64,000 bases of DNA from Acidobacteriota bacterium (lineage in GTDB: Bacteria; Acidobacteriota; Terriglobia; Terriglobales; Acidobacteriaceae), in assembly GCA_021780315.1 (NCBI GenBank), contig JAJXYY010000026.1, positions 62,001 to 126,000 on the forward strand. Direction: 5' to 3'. Below the pieces are notes generated by a model. That model had not been told where the DNA came from, did not search any database, and saw only the letters and a program-made list of their open reading frames with translations. This document shows positions 16,495 to 24,681 of the stretch, piece by piece. A program made the translations under genes and the position numbers. How positions within the stretch are numbered: position 1 is the stretch's first letter; every line of letters starts with the position of its first letter.

Positions 16495-17796
16495 TCACCC
16501 CTGCGTCACCCTGCCAAACCGTATATGGCTCACCCCAATCTCCGGCTGCTCACCACACAGAATCGCCCCACGCTCCAGCACATGCATCAACTCGCGAACA
16601 TTCCCCGGCCAACCATACTGCCGCAAGAGCGGCATCGTCTCTCCAGCCAACTGCTTGCGCGGCGTCTCCTTTCCCATCTGTTCCAGAAAATGCTCCGCCA
16701 GCAGCGGTATATCGTCCACCCGCATCCGCAGTGCCGGCACCTCCACCGGAAACACCGCCAACCGGTGATACAGATCCAGACGAAACGCACGCTCTTCTGC
16801 TCGCTGCTCCAGCGGCTGGTGGGTCGCCGCAATCACCCGTACATCCACGCGCACCGTCTCGTTGTCGCCCACGCGCTGCAACTCCCCGCTCTCCAAAAAC
16901 CGGAGCATCTTCGCCTGTAGTGCCAACGGCATCTCGCCAATCTCATCCAGAAACAACGTGCCACCATGGGCCGCTTCAATCCGTCCGGTCCTCGACTGCA
17001 CCGCTCCAGTAAACGCGCCGCGCGTATGCCCAAACAGCTCCGCCTCCAGCAACGTCTCCGGTATCGCCGCGCAGTTCAACACCGCAAACGCCTTCGCCGA
17101 GCGGCTGCTCAGCCGATGCACCGCACGCGCCACCACCTCCTTGCCCGTACCCGTCTCACCTTCAATCAGCACCGTCGTCGAACGCGGTGCCACCAGCCGA
17201 ATCATCCTTCCCAACTCCAGCATCCGGCTGCTCATCCCCACCATCTCCGGCAGCGCCGTACTCATCGCAACCCCAGCACCGTCCGCTCGCTCCAACACAC
17301 TCTCGCGCAAGGCAGTTCGTCCCACTCGCGACTCCGTCTTGCCCCATGTCGCAGACGGTACGCCCCCTGCCGGAATCACTGTGGGAGCCGCCGCCCACAC
17401 CGCCGTATCATTCATCCCGGACAACGAGCCTACTGGCGCATCCTGAGCTTCCCGCAGTGCATGCAGCAACTCATTCCGCCGCGGACTCCGAGCACCACCT
17501 GCCTCCATCACGCCATCCACCCGCAGCAACTCCATCCCCGGATAAAGCAACCGCATCTGCCCGGCAAACTCCCCTACTTCCAGATCCGGCAACCAGCTAT
17601 CCACCAGTAGCGCCTCCGCCCGGCGATCTTCCAGAAACGCCATCGCCTCAGCCCCGCCCACGGCCTCCCGCACCTGCCAGCGAAGTCCCAGCAACACCCG
17701 CCGCAACCGCTCTCGCAAGCCAGCATCTGCGCTCGCCAGCACCACTGTCCGTGACGCAACCGCATCCAACACTCCCGCACTCGCACTTCCGCTCAT
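16495..17796 (-). CDS. Sigma-54 activator with degenerate receiver, no DNA-binding domain
   Basis: A 433-residue bacterial enhancer-binding protein. Residues 15-115 resemble a receiver domain: D66 in LLVDSWLPDLE is the likely phospho-acceptor, but the usual acidic pair and the conserved Lys are not evident. The AAA+ domain (about 183-415) is complete: Walker A GETGTGKE 213-220, GAFTGA 260-265 for sigma-54 contact, Walker B FLDEIGEMPL, and GWPGNVREL. Only about 25 residues follow, so the Fis-type helix-turn-helix is absent, as in Helicobacter FlgR. The start overlaps the upstream gene (ATGA). It lies next to flgB, whose promoter looks sigma-54 dependent, so a flagellar role is likely (inference). 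Confidence 0.88.
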   Translation of the reverse strand: MSGSASAGVLDAVASRTVVLASADAGLRERLRRVLLGLRWQVREAVGGAEAMAFLEDRRAEALLVDSWLPDLEVGEFAGQMRLLYPGMELLRVDGVMEAGGARSPRRNELLHALREAQDAPVGSLSGMNDTAVWAAAPTVIPAGGVPSATWGKTESRVGRTALRESVLERADGAGVAMSTALPEMVGMSSRMLELGRMIRLVAPRSTTVLIEGETGTGKEVVARAVHRLSSRSAKAFAVLNCAAIPETLLEAELFGHTRGAFTGAVQSRTGRIEAAHGGTLFLDEIGEMPLALQAKMLRFLESGELQRVGDNETVRVDVRVIAATHQPLEQRAEERAFRLDLYHRLAVFPVEVPALRMRVDDIPLLAEHFLEQMGKETPRKQLAGETMPLLRQYGWPGNVRELMHVLERGAILCGEQPEIGVSHIRFGRVTQG

Positions 17797-18065
17797 TTGT
17801 AGCTCCCACTCTCTCGCACATCCGGTTGCATCGCATCTTGGATCGACATCGCCTGCCGAACTACATCACGCATAGACGCCACTGCCCCATTCAGACGAAG
17901 ACACTCGTCCAGTCCAGCCCGCACAGCTTCCCGCATCGCCTCTGGTTCATCGCGCAGCATCCCCAGTTCCAGGCGGCAGCGCAACACCGTCAGCGGCTGG
18001 CACATCTCGTGCAGCACATGGTCCATCTTCGCCACTACATCGCTCGACCTCTTCGCAGTATTCAT
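17793..18065 (-). CDS. Stand-alone histidine phosphoacceptor (DHp) protein
   Basis: The 90-residue protein contains only a histidine-kinase dimerisation/phosphoacceptor helix pair. The H-box reads HEMCQPLTVLRCRLELG with His19 followed by Glu and QPL, the pattern of NtrB-like kinases, and a second helix follows (AVRAGLDECLRLNGAVASMR). There is no sensor domain and no ATPase domain, and none is present in the neighbouring frames. It lies between two response-regulator genes, four bases overlapping the sigma-54 activator and three bases after the OmpR-type gene. A phosphotransfer or phosphatase role between the two regulators is inferred. No start problem: ATG at 18065. Confidence 0.75.
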   Translation of the reverse strand: MNTAKRSSDVVAKMDHVLHEMCQPLTVLRCRLELGMLRDEPEAMREAVRAGLDECLRLNGAVASMRDVVRQAMSIQDAMQPDVRESGSYK

Positions 18066-18068
18066 CCC

Positions 18069-18827
18069 TCACGCCTGGACCAGCGCAGACTGGGAATACC
18101 CATCCAGCAGACCGTATCTACATCCACCAACGCCCAGCTTCTTTACCCCGCCCATCTGGTAGCCTTCTCCGCGCACCGTCTCAATCACCTGGTAGCTCAC
18201 CTCGCCCTTCGGCAGCGCAGCGCCTAGCTTCCGCCGCAGGTAGTTGATGTACACATCCACTACATTCGTCCCCGCATCCGGAGACATCTGCCAAACCTCT
18301 CGCAGCAACTCGCTGCGGCTGCAGCACCGTCCCCGTCGCTGCATCAGGAACTCCAGCAGACTGAACTCCTTGACCGTCAACTCCACCACCTGTCCGCTCC
18401 GCCGCACCGTCCGCTCCATCCGGTTCATCTCCACCGAGCCATGCCGCAACACCGGGTCCGCATACATCTCTCGCCGCCGCAGCAACGCACGGCATCGCGC
18501 CGTCAACTCATGAAAGCTGAACGGCTTCAGCAGGCAATCATCCGCGCCCAGATTCAAACACCGCACCCGCTCCTCCACCTTGCTTCGTCCCGTCAGTACT
18601 AGCACCGCCGTGCCATCCATACGACCCCGCATCTCCTCCAGTACCTCCATCCCGTCCTTCCGTGGCAGACTCAGATCCAGCACGATCAGATCCGGCTGGT
18701 CGGCCTGCGCCTGCCGCAGTCCAGCCTCGCCATCGCCCACCCAATTCACGTCATGCCCCTCCAGCGTCAAACCCTTTTGCAGAAACAACCCCAAGGCCGC
18801 ATCGTCTTCAATAATCAAAACCTGCAT
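18069..18827 (-). CDS. OmpR/PhoB-type response regulator
   Basis: The 252-residue protein has a complete receiver domain (residues 1-115: IIEDD at the acidic pocket, LDLSLPRKDG with the phospho-Asp, LVLTGRS, and LLKPFSFHEL with the conserved Lys) and a winged-helix DNA-binding domain (about 125-225: LTVKEFSLLEFLMQRRG, NVVDVYINYLRRKLG, VRGEGY). About 22 extra residues follow the usual end. GAGGAG lies shortly before the ATG. It heads the three-gene regulatory unit upstream of the flagellar operon and is divergent from lexA. No partner sensor kinase is next to it. Confidence 0.92.
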   Translation of the reverse strand: MQVLIIEDDAALGLFLQKGLTLEGHDVNWVGDGEAGLRQAQADQPDLIVLDLSLPRKDGMEVLEEMRGRMDGTAVLVLTGRSKVEERVRCLNLGADDCLLKPFSFHELTARCRALLRRREMYADPVLRHGSVEMNRMERTVRRSGQVVELTVKEFSLLEFLMQRRGRCCSRSELLREVWQMSPDAGTNVVDVYINYLRRKLGAALPKGEVSYQVIETVRGEGYQMGGVKKLGVGGCRYGLLDGYSQSALVQA

Positions 18828-19025
18828 CAGCTCTCCTCGTTTCTCTTCACTACAGTCCGGTCCCGGGAACCATCCGGAAGTTACCGCTGCGGTGTCGTGG
18901 TATTACCTTGGGTCATCCATTAGAAGCAAGCAAGCAAAAATGTGCCGGGGTTTACAACGCAATTCCAATTTGGGAATCATGCCCCGTCGCCCTCGTACCC
19001 ACCTCATTACGTGTTAACCGAAAAA
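18828..19025. other. Divergent intergenic region between response regulator and lexA
   Basis: No gene was found. Two near-palindromes are visible: GGTCCCGGGAACC (around 18,871) and ATTCCAATTTGGGAAT (around 18,963), either of which could be an operator for the response-regulator operon. A short run of GCAA repeats lies near 18,927. None is assigned to a known regulator. Confidence 0.35.
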
Positions 19026-19059
19026 GAACTTCCCTAGTTCGCTTTTTATTCGCTACAAT
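19026..19059 (+). promoter_or_regulatory. Candidate LexA operator and -10 element of lexA
   Basis: Three half-sites lie at exactly 11-base steps: GAAC 19026-19029, GTTC 19037-19040 and ATTC 19048-19051. The first pair forms the palindrome GAAC-N7-GTTC, and the second pair the direct repeat GTTC-N7-ATTC, close to the alphaproteobacterial LexA box GTTC-N7-GTTC. TACAAT at 19054-19059 is a good -10 element, seven bases before the lexA ATG. Autoregulation of lexA is general in the family; the box itself is inferred. Confidence 0.55.
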
Positions 19060-19065
19060 CCACCC

Positions 19066-19671
19066 ATGGCTATCACACGACGGCAAAAAGAGGTCATCGA
19101 CTTTCTCTCCGGCTTCACTCAGAAGAACGGCTACTCCCCTTCTTACGAAGAGATCGCCGCCGGTCTCGGCCTCAGTTCCCTCGCCACCGTCCACAAACAC
19201 ATCACCAACCTGCAAAACAAGGGCTTGCTGCAACGCGCTCACAACCGCAGCCGCTCCATCGACGTCCTGCCAGCTCGTTCCAGCAGAAAAGGGGCCGACC
19301 GCCTCCCGCTCCTCGGCCGCATCGCCGCAGGCCAGCCCGTCGAAGCCATCGAGACAGCCGAGAGCATCTCCTTGTCAGACATCATTGGCAACCGCGAAGT
19401 CTTCGCCCTTGAAGTCCGTGGCGACTCCATGCGCGACGAGCACATCGTCTCCGGAGACTACGTCCTCGTCGAGCGCACCCACACCGCCCGCGAGGGAGAG
19501 ATCATCGTCGCCCTCATCGACGGTGCCGACGCCACCCTCAAGCGTTTCTATCGTGAGGGCTCCATGATCCGCCTCCAACCCTCCAATACCGAGATGGCTC
19601 CCATCTACGCGCCTGCCGCCAACGTCAGCATTCAGGGCAAAGTCCTCGGCGTCCTGCGCAAATACGCCTGA
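19066..19671 (+). CDS. lexA: SOS repressor LexA
   Basis: LexA represses SOS genes and cleaves itself when RecA is activated. The 201-residue protein has the N-terminal winged helix (RRQKEVIDFLSGFTQKNGYS, PSYEEIAAGLGL, ATVHKHITNL), the Ala-Gly cleavage site in GRIAAGQPVEA, the catalytic Ser in VRGDSM, and the catalytic Lys in ATLKRF. Length is normal. No Shine-Dalgarno sequence precedes the ATG, and the -10 element is so close that the message may be leaderless. uvrA and uvrB, typical targets elsewhere, also lie in this window but show no matching box. Confidence 0.97.
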   Translation: MAITRRQKEVIDFLSGFTQKNGYSPSYEEIAAGLGLSSLATVHKHITNLQNKGLLQRAHNRSRSIDVLPARSSRKGADRLPLLGRIAAGQPVEAIETAESISLSDIIGNREVFALEVRGDSMRDEHIVSGDYVLVERTHTAREGEIIVALIDGADATLKRFYREGSMIRLQPSNTEMAPIYAPAANVSIQGKVLGVLRKYA

Positions 19672-19853
19672 TCTCCCGTACATCCGCTCCCAACTCAACC
19701 CCACTCCCGTCTAATCAGTCAGCGACGCTGTACTGCATCTCGCACGCCTCCCCAACTTTCCTCACCAATTCACGGAACCGCACGGACACTTTCTGCGTAA
19801 CCAGACTTCGGGACAGTGCAGCACGCACACATCAGCACCCCGGGAGTCACACC

Positions 19854-21062
19854 TTGGCTACAACGCGTAAGAGCAAACGTAAACTCTGGATCTGGGGCGG
19901 CCTCATCGTTCTGGTCGTCGCCGCAGTCCTCGGCATCGCCGTCACCGCCAGCGGGAGCAGCACCAAGCTGGAGCCATCCCAACTCGCGAAGACTGAGCTC
20001 GGCGATATCGCCCGCTCCGTCGTTGCCACAGGCAAAGTCCAGCCCATCACCAAGGTTGAGGTCAAATCCAAGGCCTCCGGAATCGTCACCAATCTCTACA
20101 CCGACATCAACGACCACGTAAAAACAGGACAACTCCTCGCCCAACTCGATCAGGTGGAGATCCTCGCTCAGGTCGCTGCGCAAAAGGCTCAACTCACCGC
20201 TGCTGAGTCCAACGCCCACGCCGCCGCCGCTGCCATTCAGTACGACAAGGTCAACGCAGAAGCTCCAGACCTGCCCATGTACAAGAACACCTACACCCGC
20301 GCCCTGGAGATGTCCAAGGACGGGGTCGTCTCCCACCAGGCCCTCGACGACGCTCAGCAGAAGTACCTCTTCGCCGTAAACACCCGCGATAAAGCCGTCG
20401 CCCAGATCACCGTCGATACCTCCAAGCTCCATCAGGCCGAAGCGCAAGTCGCACAATCCAAAGCCTCGCTCAAGCAACTCGAAGAGCAGCTCTCCTACAC
20501 CACCATCACCTCGCCCATGGACGGAGTCATCCTCTCCCGCGACGTGGAAAAAGGCGACGCAGTCTCCTCCATTCTCGTCCTCGGCTCGACTGCAACCCTC
20601 GTCATGACCATCGGCGACGTCCGCCAGGTCTACGTTCAGGGCAAGGTCGACGAGTCCGACATTGGCAAGGTCTATCTCGGCCAACCCGCCCGCATCAAGG
20701 TCGAGTCGTTCAAAGATAAAACCTTCCTCGGCAAAGTCACCCGCATCGCCCCTCTTGGCGTAGAAAAAGACAACGTCACCACCTTTGAGGTCCGCGTCTC
20801 CATCGACAACCCCGGCGGAGAACTCAAAGCCAACATGACCGCCAACGCTGAGATCATTCTCGAAGAGCACAAACACGTCCTTACCGTACCGGAACAGGCA
20901 GTCATCTACGACAAGGACCGCAACGCCTCCGTCGAAGTGCCCGCACCCAAGGAGAAAAAAGGCCGCCGCACCGTAGCCATCAAAGCCGGTATCTCCAACG
21001 GAACCCGCACCGAAGTCCTCTCCGGCCTCAACACCGGCGACACCGTCATCCTCCAGCAATAG
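19854..21062 (+). CDS. HlyD/MacA-type periplasmic efflux adaptor
   Basis: A 402-residue membrane-fusion protein. A basic N-terminus and one membrane helix (about residues 10-32) are followed by a biotinyl-lipoyl-like half domain (GKVQPITKVEVKSKASG), a long helical hairpin (about 100-205), the second lipoyl half (YTTITSPMDGVILSRDVEKG), a beta-barrel domain, and a C-terminal membrane-proximal domain. Such proteins connect an inner-membrane RND or ABC pump to an outer-membrane channel; the closest pattern is MacA-like. The start is TTG with GGGAG seven bases upstream. No pump gene is next to it, so the substrate cannot be told. Confidence 0.88.
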   Translation: MATTRKSKRKLWIWGGLIVLVVAAVLGIAVTASGSSTKLEPSQLAKTELGDIARSVVATGKVQPITKVEVKSKASGIVTNLYTDINDHVKTGQLLAQLDQVEILAQVAAQKAQLTAAESNAHAAAAAIQYDKVNAEAPDLPMYKNTYTRALEMSKDGVVSHQALDDAQQKYLFAVNTRDKAVAQITVDTSKLHQAEAQVAQSKASLKQLEEQLSYTTITSPMDGVILSRDVEKGDAVSSILVLGSTATLVMTIGDVRQVYVQGKVDESDIGKVYLGQPARIKVESFKDKTFLGKVTRIAPLGVEKDNVTTFEVRVSIDNPGGELKANMTANAEIILEEHKHVLTVPEQAVIYDKDRNASVEVPAPKEKKGRRTVAIKAGISNGTRTEVLSGLNTGDTVILQQ

Positions 21063-21127
21063 CGTATTGCCCCAACGCTGAACTCAAGTCAAATGGCACC
21101 CTCCCCGCCGATCTCCCAGGAGCTCCG

Positions 21128-21991
21128 ATGAACACCCGTATCTTACTCATTCCTACCCTCGTCCTTGCCACCACAGCTGCCCTTGCGCAGGATCGCAACT
21201 TCGACCGTACCCTCTCCCTCTCCGCTTCCCCCAGCATTAACGTCGCCACCGGAGCCGGCTCCATCCATCTCCACCCTGGCTCGGACAACCAGATCCATAT
21301 CGTCGGTCACATCCATGCCAACCACGGCTGGATGAATGGTGGCAGCAGCAATCTGGCAGCCCGCGTCCAGCAGATCGCCGAGCACCCGCCCATCGTCCAA
21401 TCCGGCAACGACGTCACCATCGGTGAGCGCCACGCCAGCGATCTCTACCGCAACCTCAGCATCGACTATGACATCACCGTACCGCGCACCTCCAGCATCG
21501 TGGCCTCCTCTGGATCCGGAGATATCGAAATCCAGGATGCAGCGGTCTCGTTCAAGGCAGACTCCGGCTCCGGCTCCATCCGTGCCCGCGGCGTCCACGG
21601 AGCAGCCAACCTCCAGACCGGCTCCGGAGACATCGAACTCGTCCAGGTCGCACCCGGAGACGTCCACACCCAAACCGGCTCCGGCTCCCTTCGTCTTACC
21701 GTCATGTCCTCCCCGCTCCGCGCCGGCACTGGCTCCGGAGACATCGAGGTCAACGGCGTTCCCACCTCCGACTGGCGTCTCGAAACCGGCTCCGGCAGCA
21801 TCCACCTCAACGTCGGCTCCGGCTCCAAATTTAATGTCAACGCCAGCACTGGCTCCGGCAGCATCCGTATCGAACAGCCCTTCACCATGCAGGGCGAGCT
21901 CAATCGCAATCACATCACCGCCTCCGTCAACGGAGGCGGCAACGCTAACCTCAAGGCCAACACCGGCTCCGGAGATATCCAAATCCGCTAA
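21128..21991 (+). CDS. Secreted DUF4097-family protein
   Basis: A 287-residue protein with a signal peptide (MNTRILLIPTLVLATTAALA, cleavage before Q) and a repetitive beta-structure. SGSGDIEI, TGSGDIEL, TGSGSLRL, TGSGDIEV, TGSGSIHL, TGSGSIRI and TGSGDIQI follow each other at about 20-25 residue steps, as in the DUF4097 (adhesin-like beta-helix) family. Its function is unknown. AGGAG lies seven bases before the ATG. It follows the efflux adaptor by 65 bases on the same strand and may be co-transcribed with it. Confidence 0.8.
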   Translation: MNTRILLIPTLVLATTAALAQDRNFDRTLSLSASPSINVATGAGSIHLHPGSDNQIHIVGHIHANHGWMNGGSSNLAARVQQIAEHPPIVQSGNDVTIGERHASDLYRNLSIDYDITVPRTSSIVASSGSGDIEIQDAAVSFKADSGSGSIRARGVHGAANLQTGSGDIELVQVAPGDVHTQTGSGSLRLTVMSSPLRAGTGSGDIEVNGVPTSDWRLETGSGSIHLNVGSGSKFNVNASTGSGSIRIEQPFTMQGELNRNHITASVNGGGNANLKANTGSGDIQIR

Positions 21992-22027
21992 GCCCGCTCA
22001 CTCCACTTCCAGCCAGTAGCAGCTAAC

Positions 22028-22753
22028 ATGGAAACCATGCCCGTCGCCTCCTCTTCGCTGCCCCGGCTCCTCGTCTTCGATCTCGATGGCACCCTCATCG
22101 ACTCCCGCGCCGACCTCTGCAACTCCGTCAACGGCATGCTCACCTATCTGGGCAAGCCCTCGCTACCCGATGACGTCATCGCCAGCTACATCGGCGATGG
22201 AGCCTCCATGCTCGTCCGCCGCGCACTCGGAGACCCCGAAGGCGACATCCACGACCAGCAGTATGTCACCGATGCGGTTACGTTCTTTCTCGACTACTAC
22301 CGCATCCACAAACTCGACTTCACCTACGTCTATCCCGGCGTCCTGTCCTCGCTCGAAGCCATCCGCGCTGCCCACCCCAAGCTCCCCATGGCCGTCCTCA
22401 CCAACAAGCCCGTCCACCCCTCCCGCGACATCTGCGACCACTTCGGCCTCTCTCGCTTCTTCTTTCAGAACTACGGCGGCAACAGCTTCCACACCAAAAA
22501 GCCCGATCCCCACGCACTCCTCACCCTCATCGCCGAAGCCAGCGCCATGCAACCTCACCTTGCACCCATCTCGCCCGCAGAGACCGTCATGATAGGCGAC
22601 TCCGACGTCGACGTCCTTACGGCCCGCAACTGCGGAGCCCGCTCCCTTGGCTGCACCTTCGGACTCTCGCCCCACGCCCTGGCCGCTGCCCAGCCAGACT
22701 TGCTGGCCCACTGCCCCACCGAGTGGCCAGCCTTGCTCGGCTTCACGCTCTAG
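22028..22753 (+). CDS. gph: HAD phosphatase, phosphoglycolate phosphatase-like
   Basis: The 241-residue protein has all HAD motifs: motif I VFDLDGTLIDS, motif II VLTNKP, the Lys in HTKKPDP, and motif IV MIGDSDVDV. The helical cap lies between motifs I and II, as in Gph/PGP enzymes, which hydrolyse 2-phosphoglycolate (from DNA 3'-end repair). Other small phosphate esters are possible substrates, so the symbol is tentative. A start at the second Met (22,037) is also possible. The gene ends 28 bases before the convergent peptidase gene. Confidence 0.8.
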   Translation: METMPVASSSLPRLLVFDLDGTLIDSRADLCNSVNGMLTYLGKPSLPDDVIASYIGDGASMLVRRALGDPEGDIHDQQYVTDAVTFFLDYYRIHKLDFTYVYPGVLSSLEAIRAAHPKLPMAVLTNKPVHPSRDICDHFGLSRFFFQNYGGNSFHTKKPDPHALLTLIAEASAMQPHLAPISPAETVMIGDSDVDVLTARNCGARSLGCTFGLSPHALAAAQPDLLAHCPTEWPALLGFTL

Positions 22754-22781
22754 CCGCATCCTCGCAGCCAACCGTCCCGCA

Positions 22782-24467
22782 TCAACGCTCCAACTCGAAC
22801 CGCCGGAAGAAGCTGCTCGCTCGATAATGAGGTGTCGCAGGATCATCCGCCACCGTACGTGCCAGGTCCGCCAGATAATCGTTGAACTCCGCCGCGGCTG
22901 CATAATCCACCGGCTGAGTCAGGTCATCATCCGTGGAGTGGTACCGCTGCGCCAGCCATCCCCGCCACGCCTTGTACTCCGGCGATCCATACGTCCAGCC
23001 AAACTTGAATGCCAGAGCAGGAATCCCCGCCTGCACAAAACTGTACTGGTCCGTCCGGATAAACGAATTCCGGTCTGGCTCCGGATCGACCGCAATCTCG
23101 ATATGATGCTTCGCCCCCACCACCTCCGCATCATCGGCCAGTGTGGACTGCTCCAGTCCCTGCACATGCAGCTTCTTGAGCGGAAAAATCGGCATGAACA
23201 TATCCAGATTCAGGTCTGCAGCTAGCGCCTTCTCCGGCACCGTCGGGTGCCCCGCAAAGTAGCGCGATCCCAGCAGGCCTTTCTCCTCCGCCGTGAAGAT
23301 CACAAACAGCATAGACCGTCTGGGCCGCACCTTCGCCATGCCAAACTGCTTCGCCACCTCCAGCACCGTGGCCACACCCGAGGCATCATCCATCGCGCCG
23401 CTATAGATCGTCTTTCCATGGATCGGAGCACCCACGCCCAGATGATCCAGATGCGCCGACACCAGCACATACTCCGCCGCCAGCTTCGGGTCCGATCCCT
23501 CCAGCTTCGCCACCACATTTGGCGACTTCACCTGCGACGTCTCCGTCACCACCGTCGCCGTCACCCGCTTGCCCAGGTCGAATCGTGGCAGCGGCTTCTG
23601 GGCATCCGCCAGTGCCAGTATCTCCGCAAACGTATGGCCCGTCCCTGCAAATAACTTCTCCGCCTCGGCAGGATTGAACGTAGCGGCAAACCGCGCATCA
23701 TGGAAGTCCGCCAGTGCCGGATGCCGTGCCGCCACCGTCGCCGAACTCGAATCCTCCGCCAATTGCATCCGTGGCTGTCCCGCTCCACTCGCCACCCGCT
23801 GCCAGCCAAAGTCCATCGACTTCGGCGTCGGTATCGAAATCGCCCCCACCGCCCCTGCATCCCGCAACACCTTCGCAAACGGAGAGGTCCGCGCAAACGA
23901 CTTCAGCGGTCCCGGCAGGTCCGCCGGGCCGCCATTCACATACACCACCACCTTGCCCTTCAGTGCCGCCATCGGTACCGCAGCTGAGTTGAAGTCGTCA
24001 TACCCAGCCTCCGGCAGATGCAGCCCATACCCGATAAATACCAGCGGAGCATCTACCTTCTCCAGCCGCCCACCCACAATCGCATCCGTCCCCAGCACCA
24101 GCGGTTCTGCCTTGCCATCCACCACCAGCCCCATCGCAGAACGCTCCGCTATCACCCGTTGCACATCGAACGTCACCGGTTGGTAGTACGTCCCATGCAC
24201 GCCCGCCGGTTCCAGCCCGAACGACTTGAACTGCTCCACCACGTACGACGCAGCTTTCAGGTACTCCGCACTCCCCGTCAACCGCCCCTTCATCGAGTCA
24301 TCCGCCAGATACTGAACCCGCGCCCACCATGCCTTGCCATGCTCTTCATCGCTGGTCATGCTCGTCCCAGCAGGCGCCGCGGCCCACGCCCAACCCATCA
24401 TCCCTGACCCAAGCGCACCTGCAGTCATCGTCACTGCGGCAACCAGAACACGTCGGCTCCATCGCAT
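22782..24467 (-). CDS. Secreted M28 family zinc peptidase with PA-domain insert
   Basis: A 561-residue exported peptidase. A basic N-terminus and hydrophobic segment form a signal peptide ending near AWAAAP. A PA-like domain (about residues 120-240) precedes the catalytic M28 core: SAHLDHLG and SGAMDDASG supply the first zinc ligands and bridging Asp, FTAEEKGLLGS the catalytic Glu pair, LNLDMF the next ligand, and YHSTDDD the last His. The family includes aminopeptidases and glutamate carboxypeptidase-like enzymes; the substrate is not predictable. It is divergent from the fluoride-riboswitch unit. Confidence 0.9.
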   Translation of the reverse strand: MRWSRRVLVAAVTMTAGALGSGMMGWAWAAAPAGTSMTSDEEHGKAWWARVQYLADDSMKGRLTGSAEYLKAASYVVEQFKSFGLEPAGVHGTYYQPVTFDVQRVIAERSAMGLVVDGKAEPLVLGTDAIVGGRLEKVDAPLVFIGYGLHLPEAGYDDFNSAAVPMAALKGKVVVYVNGGPADLPGPLKSFARTSPFAKVLRDAGAVGAISIPTPKSMDFGWQRVASGAGQPRMQLAEDSSSATVAARHPALADFHDARFAATFNPAEAEKLFAGTGHTFAEILALADAQKPLPRFDLGKRVTATVVTETSQVKSPNVVAKLEGSDPKLAAEYVLVSAHLDHLGVGAPIHGKTIYSGAMDDASGVATVLEVAKQFGMAKVRPRRSMLFVIFTAEEKGLLGSRYFAGHPTVPEKALAADLNLDMFMPIFPLKKLHVQGLEQSTLADDAEVVGAKHHIEIAVDPEPDRNSFIRTDQYSFVQAGIPALAFKFGWTYGSPEYKAWRGWLAQRYHSTDDDLTQPVDYAAAAEFNDYLADLARTVADDPATPHYRASSFFRRFELER

Positions 24468-24560
24468 CGCGTACCTCCCATTATGTGAAAAAGGTTGAGT
24501 GCGCTCAATCTAACACGTCCGCTGTCCCCTCCATCTCATTCCACACCGTGTTGCAACCGT

Positions 24561-24589
24561 TTGACCCACCCAAAATCCCTTGCTACGCT
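24561..24589 (+). promoter_or_regulatory. Probable promoter of the fluoride-responsive unit
   Basis: TTGACC (24561-24566) and TACGCT (24584-24589) are separated by 17 bases. Transcription would begin near 24,596, just before the first conserved riboswitch base at 24,606. The fit in distance supports it, although the -10 element is weak. Confidence 0.5.
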
Positions 24590-24603
24590 ACTGGTACAGT
24601 CCT

Positions 24604-24681
24604 AAGGCGATGGGGTTCCGCCTCTAACCGCACCTGCACCGCGCAGACGCTGATGACTCCTACGATTCCCGTAGGAGGCCC
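24604..24681 (+). promoter_or_regulatory. Fluoride riboswitch (crcB motif)
   Basis: The conserved elements of the crcB RNA are present in order: GGCGATGGGGTTCCGCC (24606-24622), TAACCGC (24625-24631), and CTGATGACTCCTAC (24650-24663). The final CTCCTACG (24657-24664) pairs perfectly with CGTAGGAG (24670-24677), which holds the ribosome-binding site of the next gene, with a five-base loop. Without fluoride this helix should hide the binding site; fluoride binding would free it. This indicates control of translation. The downstream gene is a CLC transporter, a known partner of this riboswitch. Confidence 0.93.

Noticed and set aside
19770-21059. A 429-codon minus-strand frame opposite the efflux adaptor
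   Set aside because: Low-complexity Gly/Val/Asp product; the plus strand encodes a complete HlyD-type protein.
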